A DNA stretch of 64,000 nt from Trichoplax sp. H2. Lineage: Eukaryota; Placozoa; Uniplacotomia; Trichoplacea. The notes under the pieces are model-generated. The model had not been told where the DNA came from and ran no database searches. It saw only the letters and a list, made by a program, of their open reading frames with translations. The stretch spans positions 1-64,000 of the forward strand of contig NOWV01000205.1 of the NCBI GenBank assembly GCA_003344405.1. The letters run 5' to 3'. Below are positions 27,901 to 40,900 of the stretch, in pieces. The translations under genes were made by a program, and so were the position numbers. Position 1 is the first letter of the stretch. The number at the start of each line of letters is the position of its first letter.

Positions 27901-29396
27901 TTAATAAGGCCTATTAGCAGGCAATGGCCTGAAATGTCTATTGCTAGTTATAGTTATAGTCCGTATTTTAGTGAATATTATGCCAATGTAATCGAAAATG
28001 CTGGCTCTATTGAACTGATGTAAAAATGCCTATCTAAAAATTAGTCAGTTACCGTTTTGAAAGTATGGAATTCTGATTTTGCATAAGGAAATTACATTTT
28101 CTTTTGAAATATTGTATATTTCCACTTATTTATAGTATTTTATTCACAATTTTTCTTTTTAAGTGATCGTATTATTTTTCTTTTAATCCATGATCGTAAT
28201 TTTACTGTTAAAAAAGATCCTTTTTTAATGTATATTCATTTGCTTATTGGAGCTAAGCTAGTTCTGTATCTGTCAGTCTATAACTGTCGTAGAAGAAATA
28301 AGATAAATTGGTTGGACTAATATGCCTAATCTAACTTGAATGTTTCGGGAAAGATCAAATAAGTCAAATTTCTATTTCATATCAGCCCAGAATATTTAAA
28401 TCAAATGAAAATGTTTTTATTATCAATACGAGTAAGCTTCTAATTAATGGAACTTTGGTAATAAAGTCAGTATTATAGCAACCTATTATACAAAAAAGGC
28501 GATAAGCACTAATAAATAATTAATTTTCATTAATAATTAAAATTGACTTCAATGATTGCACGTGAAAAGCAATAAACACAAGATAGAATTATACCATCAA
28601 ATTAATGTATACAAATGCATCGCATTAGCAACTGAGAAAGCGTCGTATTATGCACAAAGGTTACTTATATCAGTTACCCAGACCTATAATTTCTCTCATC
28701 ATGACGAATTTAGCTATTTTTCCATCAATTTTAGGTATCTGACTTGAAGTTGTGCATTTAATCCAGCTAATTAACTATAAGTTGTCTGTATTGGTGTTTA
28801 CATTACTGTCGTTTCAAATCACTTTAATTTTGCGTCTGAAAAAATTAAAATTAGTTTGCTAAATTCTAAATACCATCTACCTAATATATTTAATTTTCGA
28901 AAAATTTATAGATTATAGCTCTAAACGTTTACTTTAGAAATCACTAATCGCCAATTATTATCATCCAATTGATTACATGCCCCAAGTGACAAGAGAATCC
29001 CCATTGTTCAGTCCGTAGGTAATTAAAAACCTTGCATAGTATGATTAGGTATGGCTTGCTTGCGCAAATTAAGTACTATGCTGTGATAATTAATTAACTT
29101 CTCTATAAAAAGTAGCTACCATCAGATATCATATGAAAGTCTTTGCGAAAAGATGAAAATTCGTTCGACTAGTAGAATTTATTGATGGGACTTTTTTGTT
29201 GGCCTATAATAGAATTTTAAAATTTTAGTATTGAATTACGTCATCTGCGAAAAGAATCATTATTAGATATTTGAAATTTGAGATTAGGCAAGTTTTCATT
29301 CAATTAGAAATACGTCTCAAATTTTCTTTAAAAATCTTAGAAATGCCAGTGCACATAAAAGTACCTTAGTTATAATAATTTTGGTACGGGGTAAAA
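24973..29396. other. Intergenic, no gene seen
   Basis: AT-rich DNA with no frame that carries a domain. The plus-strand 63-codon frame at 28556-28747 has no recognisable feature. No RNA gene or repeat identified. Confidence 0.5.
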
Positions 29397-30638
29397 ATGC
29401 CGAAAAAAGGCGCTCTCATTCATATTGAATTAAAGATACAAATTATAAAAGACCTAGAAGCTGGTAAATCACAAGAAGCTATCGCAAAGAAGTATAAAGT
29501 GAGAAAAACAACAGTTTTTTCTATTTCTAAAAGAAAAGATGAGTTTAGGAGGCTCATATTAAAATATCCCATTCCTGCATGTGGCAGAACACGACGTGCA
29601 TTAAAGATGGGGGATTTCTGCGATATTGAAGAACCTCTATATCGTTGGTATCAGTTGCGACATAACAATAATTTGCCAGTATCTGGCTCCAGCCTAAAGG
29701 AAAAAGCCTTACAGCTATATAAATCTACTTATGCTGATGGTACTCAACGCCCTTTCATGGCTAGTAGAGGATGGCTGAATAAATTTTGTCGACGCTATGG
29801 AATTATAGAGAGTTCATTACAGCCTAATTCATGGTATAGAGAAACCCAAGAAATAAATCGGTTTATTACAGAAGTGCAAGAGATAATTAAGAGTGACAGT
29901 TTTAGTAAACAACAAATATTTAGCGTAGATGAGAAAATTCTCCGTTGGAAAACGGTCGTTAGTCCCAACCCAACGGGTATATGTACTAACAAGAATAACC
30001 CTAAAATTTATAGAAGATCAAAAGCAAAATTAACATTATTGGCGTGCACTAATGCATCTGGTACTTACAAATTACCGTTAGCTGTCGTCGATAAAAATGG
30101 TATGCCTTCAACATTAGATGAAGAGCAAGTCCTCACGCTTCCGGTGACTTACTACCGCGATGAAGATCTGCGAATGTGTAATGGCCTCTATGAAAGTTGG
30201 TATAACGACCAATTTAAGCCACGCGTAAAACGATTCTGCAAAGAAAACAATTTTCCTAGTAAGGTTTTGTTACTTGTAAGGGATACTCCAGCACATAACT
30301 GCATCACCAGCTCAATCTCAGATAGCGAAAAATTTATAGTTTTACGCATTCCGTCGAATATTGCTTTTGCTTTACAGCCAATGAATCAGGGAATTCTTAC
30401 ATCGTTAGAAAGCCATTATCAAACTAAGTTGTATGATTATGTCATTCACAAAAGTTCAGAAAAAAAGAAGCTTATACTAAAAATTATGTCAAAATTGACC
30501 ATTAAAGATGCGATATTCTGGCTGAGTGATAGCTGGAATGAACTTAGTTCAAGCTTTTTGAGAAAATGTTGGAATCATATATTTGCAAATGTAAGACAAG
30601 ATATGGATGAGGATGTACCTTTAGTTGATATGGATTAA
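29397..30638 (+). CDS. CENP-B/pogo (Tigger)-like transposase-derived protein, catalytic site degenerate
   Basis: Intact, intronless, 413 residues, a usual length for this family. Residues about 10-50 form a psq-type helix-turn-helix (IIKDLEAGKSQEAIAKKYKV). About 75-135 form the second CENP-B-type DNA-binding helix-turn-helix (GWLNKFCRRYGI). About 170-340 match the DDE_1 transposase fold: VDE with D178, KLTLLACTNASG, KLPLAVV, LLLVR.TPAH and LQPMNQG. In active pogo elements the three catalytic Asp lie in VDE, LDNAPAH and QPMDQG. Here the second site reads VRDTPAH (R295, with an Asp shifted to 296) and the third is Asn (N330). DNA binding is therefore likely and strand transfer unlikely. The tail is acidic (QDMDEDVPLVDMD). 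No terminal inverted repeats were found. It may be a host gene of the CENP-B/JRK/TIGD type, or an old element. Confidence 0.85.
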   Translation: MPKKGALIHIELKIQIIKDLEAGKSQEAIAKKYKVRKTTVFSISKRKDEFRRLILKYPIPACGRTRRALKMGDFCDIEEPLYRWYQLRHNNNLPVSGSSLKEKALQLYKSTYADGTQRPFMASRGWLNKFCRRYGIIESSLQPNSWYRETQEINRFITEVQEIIKSDSFSKQQIFSVDEKILRWKTVVSPNPTGICTNKNNPKIYRRSKAKLTLLACTNASGTYKLPLAVVDKNGMPSTLDEEQVLTLPVTYYRDEDLRMCNGLYESWYNDQFKPRVKRFCKENNFPSKVLLLVRDTPAHNCITSSISDSEKFIVLRIPSNIAFALQPMNQGILTSLESHYQTKLYDYVIHKSSEKKKLILKIMSKLTIKDAIFWLSDSWNELSSSFLRKCWNHIFANVRQDMDEDVPLVDMD

Positions 30639-33600
30639 TAGCAAGCTAGCAAATTTAATGACATTATATACTATATGCGAATGGAGACGTAAGATACACC
30701 GTATAAGCTATAGAAGACTACCGTACTATTTCTAGCTTCTCTTAAGAAATTCCAGCCTTCAGCAATAAAAGAATTTTTTAAATTCGATAATGTAATAATT
30801 TGAATGTAGTCTTTGATGACGGTAAAACTTAGGAAGGATTATGCATTTCTATTTGAAGGCCGTATTTGGAGGGAGTTAATCTGTTATCTTCTAGCATAAG
30901 TGATGCTTTCTCTTTAAGGATGGATAATTAATTAGTAACTTTATGATTGCCGATTGTTGCTAAACGTATAAGATCGTAGTTTGAACTAAAACTCGAATTT
31001 AGATCATAAGCTGAGTACGATTACCGAACATAATTTTGTTATATATAATCTAGATTATTTGACTGTACTATGCCGGTTTTGATTATTTATAGTAATACGC
31101 ATTAGCTCAATGGAAAGTCTGGTAATATTTCTAAATGATTGACGGAATCAGTTCTCAGTATAAACACAAGAGGAACTTGATTTAATGCCTATGTTTTCAG
31201 CTATAGGAAAAGTATATAGAAGTAATAAACTGTCTAATATTTGAAATATTTTATAAGCGTAATATTTACGATACTCCTGATATTATTGTTCATAGCATCG
31301 TAAAGTAATCAAAGTACAGCATATTGAATTAAAATAACTAAATAGCATATAGCTTTGTTCCTAAACGAAATAATAATCAGATACGACATACAATGTTATA
31401 CGTTTTAATTAATTCTTGAGTATTATTAGTATTTTTTTGTTTAAATAACAATAATGCAAATTGATAATGAAGCCTTAAAAATTTTAACAAATAAATATAA
31501 TACATTACATGTACTAATTTGATATGCGCCTGATACTGGATATCATGTATAGTTAAATTGTTTCCCTAAAATCCTACAGCTTACATTCTCGAAAATATTA
31601 GATCACAATAAGCCTTCTTACGGGTTTTAAATCAGGTGACCCAACTAGTAGTACAACAAACTTTGAGAAAAATTCCAACAACTGCAAATCAGCAGTTATA
31701 GCTGAGTACCGCATATCTATTGGCAATAGAGAGAGCATAAATGCTAGTTAATTAAAATGCATTTTGAAAATGGCATAAGCAGTCATATATGGTTTGACAT
31801 ACGTAAATAAAATCTAATATAGATAAATAATTCAAGCCCCCATTCAGAGAAGCTACACGTAACATATATTCCCTGATATTTAATTCTATAGCTACTTCTA
31901 GGCTCTTATTAGTATAAGTAATGGCAGATATTTTAACTTCCGTTTTAGACAATTTTTCCTTATTATAATATATTAGTCATTGTCTTGAATGTAAAGCTCA
32001 CCGCCATCATATCAAAGAATAAATTAAACGGAATGAGAGCGTACTGAATATTGCTATCTGTTGCAGCGTACGGATGCATTACTTTTAGCCAATTTCATTC
32101 CAAAATTGAGGACTAAGCTTTCATCATAAGATTCTGAATATAAAATTTAAAGGCAATTTTATCAATCTTAAATATTAAGGAGTTACGAAGGCTATTCAAG
32201 AAATTAAAATTTGATATATCTACTATTGGTTAGTGCTCCTTACGTGAAAAGATCAAAGAATGGGTAATGTCAATTTACTATTCGAATTTGAACTATTACA
32301 GGTATCGCTAAATGACTTTATATGCACGACCTACAGTATACCTGAAAGCTTTTACTATTGACTCTCTGCTTAAATCAATTCATTATTAGCAGCAAAACGT
32401 TTCTGAATCTGGAATTTATTTAACAGCTATTATAGAGTGACTCATAAACTTTATCTGTTAGCATGCTAATACCTTTATCTTCTATCGTACTTAAATTATG
32501 CCCATATTATATCTTCCGAATATTGTATTAATACTAGGTTCCAAAGAGCCCTAGCATACATTTCCCTTCCAGGATTATAATACCAATGATAACCTCCGCA
32601 TATTTCCGCTTTCTAAATTTCGATTCTTGATTCCTATCGTTTTCAGTACCGATATGACTTACTTGTTTTCGTTGTGATTGCTATATATAGCTCCTTTCAA
32701 TGAATTTCATACTATCTGAAATCTTTTGCGAATGTTATGCTCGCATTAAAAGTGTTAAGAAGAACCTAATGAAATTATCTCTTATGATTATCTCCCTTCA
32801 GTAAAATTGATAAATTTCCAATTAGTTAAATTGTTACCGATACTTTAACATACGTTAAAACATGCGTACAGAATATAAATTTCATGTCACCAAATTGAGC
32901 CATACATGTATAATAATAATACGTCTACTCATCAAATTTTTCAAATTTGTGGATTTATGTAGGATCTATTTATCAAGTTTAAAAATGAGAAGTCTAAGGT
33001 AACCATTGGTAGTCAGATCAATGGATGTGTTACTAATGTTAATGACTTGTTGATTGAAAATTCTTATCAGAACGGTATACAATCAATGTATTCGTAGCAT
33101 TCTGCACAGTTATTGTGTTCGCAATGAAGTTACGGATGAATTTAGCTGTGAATGTAATGTAGTAATAAATCAGCAAGGATGCAAAACAGCATATTTGTAT
33201 AACGTAACATTTAAATTAATTTAATATAATATAAATAATAAAGAATGAAACAAATTGCACTGGACTAAAATAATGCAATTAAGGAAATAATAAACTGAAG
33301 TTGATGTAAGCTGAGCAGCAAAAGATACAATATAACGTACATAAGCAGATGCTTAACTTAACTTACGCTATACCGATAATAATCTCAGTGCAATATCTCA
33401 AGTTGATTAGCCATATTATAGTTATTCTCATGCTCTTGATGTTTTAATTAATTAATTTTAAATCATCCCTAATTATAATATCAATGTACTGCAGCGGTTC
33501 GACTTAGCTCGATCTTTTAACTTGAAGAATAAGCAAAAATATCAAGACTTTTGTAATTTCTCTAATCTATTGCTAATCCAAATTGATTTTAACTGGTGCA

Positions 33601-33667
33601 ATAAGAACAACAAGTTTAAATATCTAACATTAAATCATCTTATGAGATCTTTCAATCTTGCAAGCTG
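30639..33667. other. Intergenic between two transposase-derived genes; nothing supported
   Basis: AT-rich. No inverted repeats matching the flank of either neighbour were recognised. The minus-strand 66-codon frame at 31752-31952 has no domain. Confidence 0.45.
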
Positions 33668-36091
33668 ATGTCTGATGCGAAAGAAATTCGAGAGTCAACA
33701 ACTGAAGAGGTGCAAATTTTTTATGAGAATACAGAAATAGCAGATTATCAAAGTTACGACTGCTATGGAGTTGAATTTGCTCAATCAGAGGATCTAGTAA
33801 CAGATAATGAAAGAACAAACAACGCTAACTTGCATGATTTATCGAATTGGACCAAATTAGACGAAATTGTTGGTTCTTCAAGTGGTTCACCAGATGGCGG
33901 TACCAGCAAAATTAATAAAACACAGAATGTGGCCAATTGTCATTGTCCGTGTTGCCTGTATCATCATAGTCCTGTCCAACCTACTGATCAGGTTATTCTC
34001 AATCAGCTCTTAATGGGTAAAAAAAAATTCTCAAAGATTTGGTTTAAAAGATATCCTTGGTTGTCAGTTTGTGTACTCAGCAAAAAACTATATTGTTGCT
34101 TTTGCAGATATGTAATACGACATAAATTACTAAAGTTTAGCTCACTATCAGATGATCTATTTGTGATAACTGGACTTATCCATCCTAAAAAGATTCTATC
34201 TCGAATTTCTGATCATAACAAAAATAAATTTCATTCAATGGCGAAAGTAAAATGGGAAGATATTCATAAAGCTGGTGAAAGTAAGGAATTAGATTATCCA
34301 ACCATGAAATTACAAGGTTCTCGAAGAAATGGATTACTTACCCAGTTTCACGGAATTCGTTATCTACTACGACAAGATATCGCGATTCAAAGTCAAATTA
34401 AAACAGACGGCAATTTATTGCAACTACTGAATCTTTTTGCAAGCGAAGCTAGAAATAATCATATTAAAGATTGGCTTTCAACTGATCAATACACCAACTT
34501 GGACATCATAAATGAACAAATTACGATAATGGGTCATGCTGTATTGCGATCATTACTTAGCCGGATTGAATGCAACACTCCTCTTTGGTATTCTATAGTC
34601 GTAGATGAAACAACTGGTTTGGCCAAATGGGCACAATTTTGTGTATCCATTCGATGGGTGAATGATGATTACATCATACATGAAGATCCAATTGGAATAG
34701 TCAATTTGCTGGATAGTCCTTTAGATTCACTTGCAAGTACTTTAAAGAATATTCTACTTCGTTGTGGGCTTCCGATCTCTTATTGTCGAGGGCAAGCGTA
34801 TGATGGTGTGGCTAAAATGTATGGCAAAAAAGACGCTATAGCATCTGAGATTAAATCTGAGTATCCTGCGGCAATTTGTGTTCCAAGTTTTATGCACTCT
34901 TTAGATGTATGCATTCAGGAATCAGCTCGAAAGATATCGTTAATGCACCAATGTCTAGAAACTATAAGAGCTATTACTAAATTTATAGAATTCTCAAGCA
35001 CACAACACAATCATTTAAATACAACGTTATTAAATGTAACGCGCAGTAAAACCGATATTAAACCTCTTTGTCCAACAAGATGGAAGGTAAAAGCCAAAGG
35101 TATTGAAGTGTTATTGGAAGACTATAAAGATATTATAGAGATGGTGAGAAAATCAAGTAAGACTAACTATTACGAATACCGTTACGGCATAGAGCCAGGC
35201 GCACTTCTATCTTCCCTTGAAAATTTTGAAACATTGTTTGGCTTTGAATTAGGAATGATAGCTTTTCGTACTTCTGAATACGTGTCTACCGCATTACAGC
35301 AAGAAAATATTTCCATATTGGAAGCACTTTCGGCGGTTAATCTTGCTATAGAATTTTACGAAAATCAGCGTAATGAAGAATTATTTGATAGCTTTTATAA
35401 TAAAGTCATTAATAAAGCGGAACTTTTGAATATTACTTTACCAAGTCTAGGAGAAAAGTTAAATATTGGCGATGGTGCAATTCCAATAGATCAATCCTGC
35501 ACCATCAAGGATTATTACCGATCTATATATGAACAAGCCTATGATCTGTTTGCAAACGAACTCAAGGATATTTTTCTGAAGAATAATGAGTTACCAATTG
35601 TTTTGACGATTGAATCACTTTTAATCAAAGCTGCTAATTCCGAAAAATACGTCGATGAATTCGAGCAGCTACAGGACTCGTGCTATGGTAATGATATAAA
35701 TTTTGAAAAACTGAAACTCCAGTTATGCATATTACCTGAAATTATATCTCTTGCTTCTTCAAAGTTAACAAAAGTTACTGATGTCAGTATCATTGGCAAT
35801 GCAATTAATAGGTATAGTTCATGCAAGTCAAAACTTATTGAAATTCATAAATTGATTAAACTATACCTAACTATCCCAATAATAATTCCTAATTCTAGTA
35901 CAGCGTTATCAGTATTAACCCGATTATCTTCCTATCTGAAAACCGCTATGGCAGAAAATAGTTTCAATTGCTGTTTGCTCATGTATGTACATAAAGATTT
36001 ATCAGATCAACTTAATTTAAACGATATAGTAAATCAGTTTATTGATGTGAATCCCGATCGCAGAAGATACTTCGGTAGCGGTAAATCATAA
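33668..36091 (+). CDS. ZMYM1-like / hAT transposase-derived protein, catalytic Glu lost
   Basis: Intact, intronless, 807 residues. The order is: acidic N-terminus; a Cys/His cluster CHCPCC (91-96); a TTF-type zinc finger with the usual YPWL lead-in (129-146, CCFC) and H183/H189; a DUF4371-like RNase H core with VDET (D313) and QAYDGVAKM (D379); the CPTRW motif (468-472); and a C-terminal hAT dimerisation region (RLSSYLKTAM, then LNLNDIVNQFID). In active hAT elements the third acid lies in an AERSFS motif before the dimerisation helix. Here that position reads SSTALS (S744 aligned with Glu). The CxxH motif before HSL reads SFMH, so its Cys is also gone. A role in DNA binding or dimerisation is inferred, as for domesticated ZMYM-type proteins. 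No target duplication or terminal repeat was found. Confidence 0.85.
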   Translation: MSDAKEIRESTTEEVQIFYENTEIADYQSYDCYGVEFAQSEDLVTDNERTNNANLHDLSNWTKLDEIVGSSSGSPDGGTSKINKTQNVANCHCPCCLYHHSPVQPTDQVILNQLLMGKKKFSKIWFKRYPWLSVCVLSKKLYCCFCRYVIRHKLLKFSSLSDDLFVITGLIHPKKILSRISDHNKNKFHSMAKVKWEDIHKAGESKELDYPTMKLQGSRRNGLLTQFHGIRYLLRQDIAIQSQIKTDGNLLQLLNLFASEARNNHIKDWLSTDQYTNLDIINEQITIMGHAVLRSLLSRIECNTPLWYSIVVDETTGLAKWAQFCVSIRWVNDDYIIHEDPIGIVNLLDSPLDSLASTLKNILLRCGLPISYCRGQAYDGVAKMYGKKDAIASEIKSEYPAAICVPSFMHSLDVCIQESARKISLMHQCLETIRAITKFIEFSSTQHNHLNTTLLNVTRSKTDIKPLCPTRWKVKAKGIEVLLEDYKDIIEMVRKSSKTNYYEYRYGIEPGALLSSLENFETLFGFELGMIAFRTSEYVSTALQQENISILEALSAVNLAIEFYENQRNEELFDSFYNKVINKAELLNITLPSLGEKLNIGDGAIPIDQSCTIKDYYRSIYEQAYDLFANELKDIFLKNNELPIVLTIESLLIKAANSEKYVDEFEQLQDSCYGNDINFEKLKLQLCILPEIISLASSKLTKVTDVSIIGNAINRYSSCKSKLIEIHKLIKLYLTIPIIIPNSSTALSVLTRLSSYLKTAMAENSFNCCLLMYVHKDLSDQLNLNDIVNQFIDVNPDRRRYFGSGKS

Positions 36092-37495
36092 TATGATGCT
36101 TATTTTATGTGTCTGTTAGATTCCTTTACTCATATACTTATTCTATGACATTATAGCAATTACTTCCCTACAATAGTATTTATTACTTTGCTATCATACG
36201 CGTATGCAAGATTCATTTACAATATGAATTCTAGCATACTATATGGTATTTGGCAAAATCTAACTTTATACTGTACTCAATATGTTAACGTGATGACAGT
36301 GGTTTATCGAATCAGATCTTAAAAGCGAATCGTTCAAGACTATTTGTTTGTAATAAGGTTGTATTAAATAAATTTGAAAAGTAAAAATTCACCTAAAAAC
36401 TTTGGCATCAAGTATTTGAATAAAATTTCGCAGTAATTGAAAGATCAAGCAAAGATTAAGTACGATAATACACGTAACCCTCCTGATACTGATTTTTACT
36501 ATTAGAATTTAGTTTTTTTTACGCATGGATACTCGTATATTTCATTTTTATCACCTAATTTTAAACGAAATACCTACTGAAAAATATATTTAGGCCACAA
36601 TTAATCAATGCTGCACATAGTTAGCAATTATAATCAGAATAATGTTAAATATATCTTTTAGTACATTCCTATAATTGCATTTAGGAAGAGTTACTTCTTG
36701 CTAAATTATCCGTAACCTTTTGGTATTATACTTGATTCACATTTTTATAGTAGAATCAGTACATACTTTATCAAGTATAGTAACTACGATATATTTTGTG
36801 AATTTTGTAAACGATGTTGTAAAAAGTCTTACGTAGTCAAATAAAACATGAATGATATCATTCTTGCATGTGAAAAGTAGAAATCCAGTTTATAATCTAT
36901 AGTAAATCCATACGCATTGAGACCATAAACCGCGATCTCCACGAAATATCAACTAGCTGCAATCATATTCTTATCGTTAAGCTTTTAATTTCATTAAATT
37001 GCTTAAGCTTAGTAGTTCGATTATTTAAATTATGAAAAAGTTCCTTATTTAAAGTATGAAACTTCTATAAATGATTATGCATTTACTAGTCCTTGGACGT
37101 ATACTGTACCCAATATTAAAATTAATTGATCATGCCCAATTAGCACACACAGTCTAAATGGAATAGAAATTATGCAATTCCTTGCTTAGGATATTTTATT
37201 CAGAATCTAATGTTTTATTAGTTAAATTTGTAATCGACAGGGAAAGAATGGATTTTCAGAAGTTCAAACTGGAAAAATCGTACAAGCGTCGGCATGTATG
37301 GATTGACAGACTCATAAATTCTTGATTTAAACGGCTATACTGATATAATACCGTAGCATTAGTTTACAAGTAAAGTTAGTTCTACACACACATAATAATG
37401 TGAATATGCGTTAAAGTTGATGTGCTATCAAGATGACATTTATTTACTATGCATATCAGTGTTGATTAACGTTCAGAAATAAAGCAATGGAATAA
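36092..37495. other. Intergenic, no gene seen
   Basis: AT-rich, stops in all frames. No repeat recognised before the LTR that starts at 37501. Confidence 0.5.
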
Positions 37496-37500
37496 GGGGT

Positions 37501-37953
37501 TGTTACGATGCGTAAGCTCGTCCTAATTATTGAGTAATATTAAATGTTGTTTGTGTGGATTGACGTTTTATTAATTGTCATTTCTTCATACACTATAATC
37601 TGCTTAATCTTTTAGGAGTTTCTGACGAGACTATAAAAGGCTGGTACCTGAAGATTCCTTTTTAGTTAGTTAGTTCGTTAGTAGGTTGGATAGTCAACTA
37701 ATTTTTCAATTGATATTTAATTGTAAAGACTATAATCTTGGGTGCCAAGATTCCTTCAGTAATAAATGATAGTAAATCTCTGACTATCTCGTCTACATCA
37801 TCTGTGACGCTATAATTATACCATAGTATTCGGTCGTTGGAACTGAATTATTTGGTGATATAGCTAATCTCGCCTCTTTAAGTTAGTAAGTAGCGTTCTC
37901 CACCAGGATTGGCATGTGTAGACTACTTTGTCACTCACTAGTAGTGTGTGACA
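37501..37953 (+). mobile_element. Solo LTR, 453 bp, target duplication GGGGT
   Basis: Begins TGTTACGATGCG and ends GTGTGTGACA, so it has the TG...CA ends of an LTR with a short imperfect inverted terminus (TGTTAC/GTGACA). The five bases just outside are GGGGT on both sides (37496-37500 and 37954-37958). A TATA box (TATAAAAG, 37632-37639) lies about 130 bp in. No internal retroelement coding sequence adjoins it, so it is a solo LTR left by recombination. Its sequence differs from the 50.6-kb LTR. Confidence 0.8.
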
Positions 37954-37958
37954 GGGGT

Positions 37959-40900
37959 AGAGCAAAAAATAATAGCTCCGACCAGATAGGCGTATAGCCT
38001 TTTTAAGTGAGACATCCTTTCATATTGCAAATTTACATTTGTCACGGTATCTTTATGATTGTAACAATTACGGCATTTATTTTTACAACAATTTTACCAT
38101 CCAGAAACTACCCAGAACAAAGCTACTGCTGTAAAGGTTTTCTTCTCATTTTGATAGTCCCTATACTGTAAGTAACTAATATTCGCGACTCATGAATAAG
38201 TAAATAAACTACAGGAATTATAGTGACATAAGGTTCAAATTACTTAGTATAGTTAGTTGAGTAAACAAATAATGTTTTTTCCATCTAATATTATTTTAAT
38301 TGCAATATTACATATAGCATTCCAGTACATTATTGGGTTTGAGAAGCATTCGCCTGAAAAGAGTTCAAATATAATAAATAATTAAGATTATCATCTACGT
38401 ACCAGCTACTGAAATTGTTGCTGTTAGGTGCACGATACAGCTTTGATGAGAATTAAAGATATATATGAATCTTTAAACATACAACAATGGCTATGCGTCG
38501 ATCAGACTAAACAAAGAATTGTATGTGCTTCTACTGTATTCACTTCGGCCATATGGACTTATATTTAATTATCTATGTCTCTTTCTAATTTCAAAATCTC
38601 TAAAAGTTCTTATTCGTAATTTTTCGAATATTTTTGCATTGTTTAACAGTAAGATCATAAATATTTTCTTAGTATTGCACCCTCTGGCTCTGCGTAAAGT
38701 ATACTGCTGACTGCACAGAATTCGCTGCACATCACAACCGTTATAGTAGAAAGTACCATCGAGAGTATATTATGGATTATTTTAAAATCAGTCCTGGCGT
38801 ATGATTAGGTATCTGGTTCTTCGAAACTATGACCTTTGGTAAGTGATTTTACGGTCTCTACAACCGTTTCCTATAAAACTGACTTTTTAAGCATCTTACC
38901 TTAAGCTTGTTAGCAGTTATTGCAAATACTAGACGAATTGAAAATTAAGGTATCGCTTCTGAAATATATAAGTTGATCCTTACCTGATTATAACTATTGG
39001 AATTCGAGAGATTAGAGGCACTTTTCCCGGCGTGGAGACCATTTGCAATTACTGCTTGCGTTAGGTGTCAAGTTTAACTTGTTGTACTGCATCGACAATC
39101 ATTCTCATGGTCATTATTTCTATCCATATTACGTAACAGAATAATTAAAATTCTAGGTTTTAAATATAGTAGATGTGGAGGATAGCTGAAAGAATTAAGT
39201 GAACGAAGAGCGCTTTAGAGGATAATGATGTTCTTCATCTGTTATACTATCAACTCTGCCGGAAGTTCTCGAAACTCCAGGAGACTGATTGACTAAGAAG
39301 TATTTGACTTCATCGATAGCTGAATTACGCATTTGGGCATATAGTAGCCCAAATGAAGAGCCATTTAAAAGTTTAAATATGCAGCGAGTTGGAGTAAATA
39401 CTAAAGGGGTGTATCAAGTTAGGACGACTCCCAGTCACCGTTGTTAAAAATATATTTCAACGAGATAATAAATGGCAGATTTCATGTTTGATGATAATGT
39501 AAAATCCATTAGCTTTTAATTTTTAATGTATAGCGATAGTATTAGAAAATAATTGTCTAATTAAGTGCGTGGCAGTATTTGTATTTTGACTGACTAAGGT
39601 AGAATATTGTATAAGTTATTTTAGTGACTAAGTCGTGATGTTTAAAGGTTATTTTCTGGATTTCATAAAGTTTAAAAGTTAGAACATTCTGTTAGAAATA
39701 AGATTTGATATCTTTAATAGTTGGCATATTAGCTTTATAACATTTTGTAAAGAAATCTTAAGATAAGCCTTGTCTGATCTTTGAGTAATTTTTGTTTTCT
39801 TAAAAGATGGAAAGCACTTTTCTTATGTTAATTTTAAGAATGATTAGAAAATTCTGATCCTGTACAATACTAACAAAGGTAGATTACTAAAATATAACCT
39901 AGATCTCATATGTTAATATAACAACCAGGACAGATTTATAATTCATGTTGATCTACCAAAACCTAACACCAGTAGCGAAGATAAGCATCCTCCATAGATA
40001 CAAATCACGTAATAAATCCTCTCGAGCAAATATTTCTCAAGCTATCTTCATCAAAATTCTTTTATGTAATAGTTTAAATTATATTATTGTGCAGTAAAGG
40101 ACCGACAAGCGAATCCTTTATAACTTTAAATACGAAATTATTCTTACTTTACTGTAGAAAATGAGTAGAAAGTGATAGTATCCTTTAGTGTTACCTTGTC
40201 AAGGCGAGGCATTGGCATCTTTCCTATTTTACTACTTTATAAGGTTTTATATAGATTACTATCTGAATATTTTATGAGCAATCGCCTAATTTAAAGAAAG
40301 GGCGTTTGATAGTCTATTGAGATTAAAATAAATTTGAAACGACAATAAAACCCTATCCTCAAAGAAAGGACTTTCATAACGTGTCAGTATCGTTTTGCAA
40401 TGTGCAGTATAGTATAATCCATGCCGTACCGTATACTGTAACACACCATGCTGAAACACCAATTGTCAATGCTAACGCCAAAAATTAAGTATTAACTGTC
40501 GTGAAAAAATTTTGACAATATGCTGATGCTATGCAATAACCGATACTAAGAGCATAGGTTCGCATTTAATTATAATTATTAATAATGCCAGATAGCAAAT
40601 GCTTTATTTTATTATTGTAATTTGCAAATTGCCTATATGTAATTACAATAGTTTTTATTGCCTCGAAGCTTAGAAACAAGCTTTACATCGTTTACTTTTC
40701 AGGCACAGTAGATATTCGCTTGAATAGCTAATTACGGTTATTTTGCAACTTTAAGAAGAATAAACAATATTGTATACTATAAGATTTATATAACGACTCT
40801 TTTACATGTAAATTTCATTTAAATCCTACATTATACTACTTAAAATATCTATGAATTAGATGGAAGAGAGTTTGGACTGTTCAAATAATGAACTTGCAGA

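Noticed and set aside
37611-37645. CTGACGAG near 37622 as a possible hammerhead ribozyme core.
   Set aside because: No matching GAAA core or pairing stems follow; the sequence belongs to the promoter part of the solo LTR.
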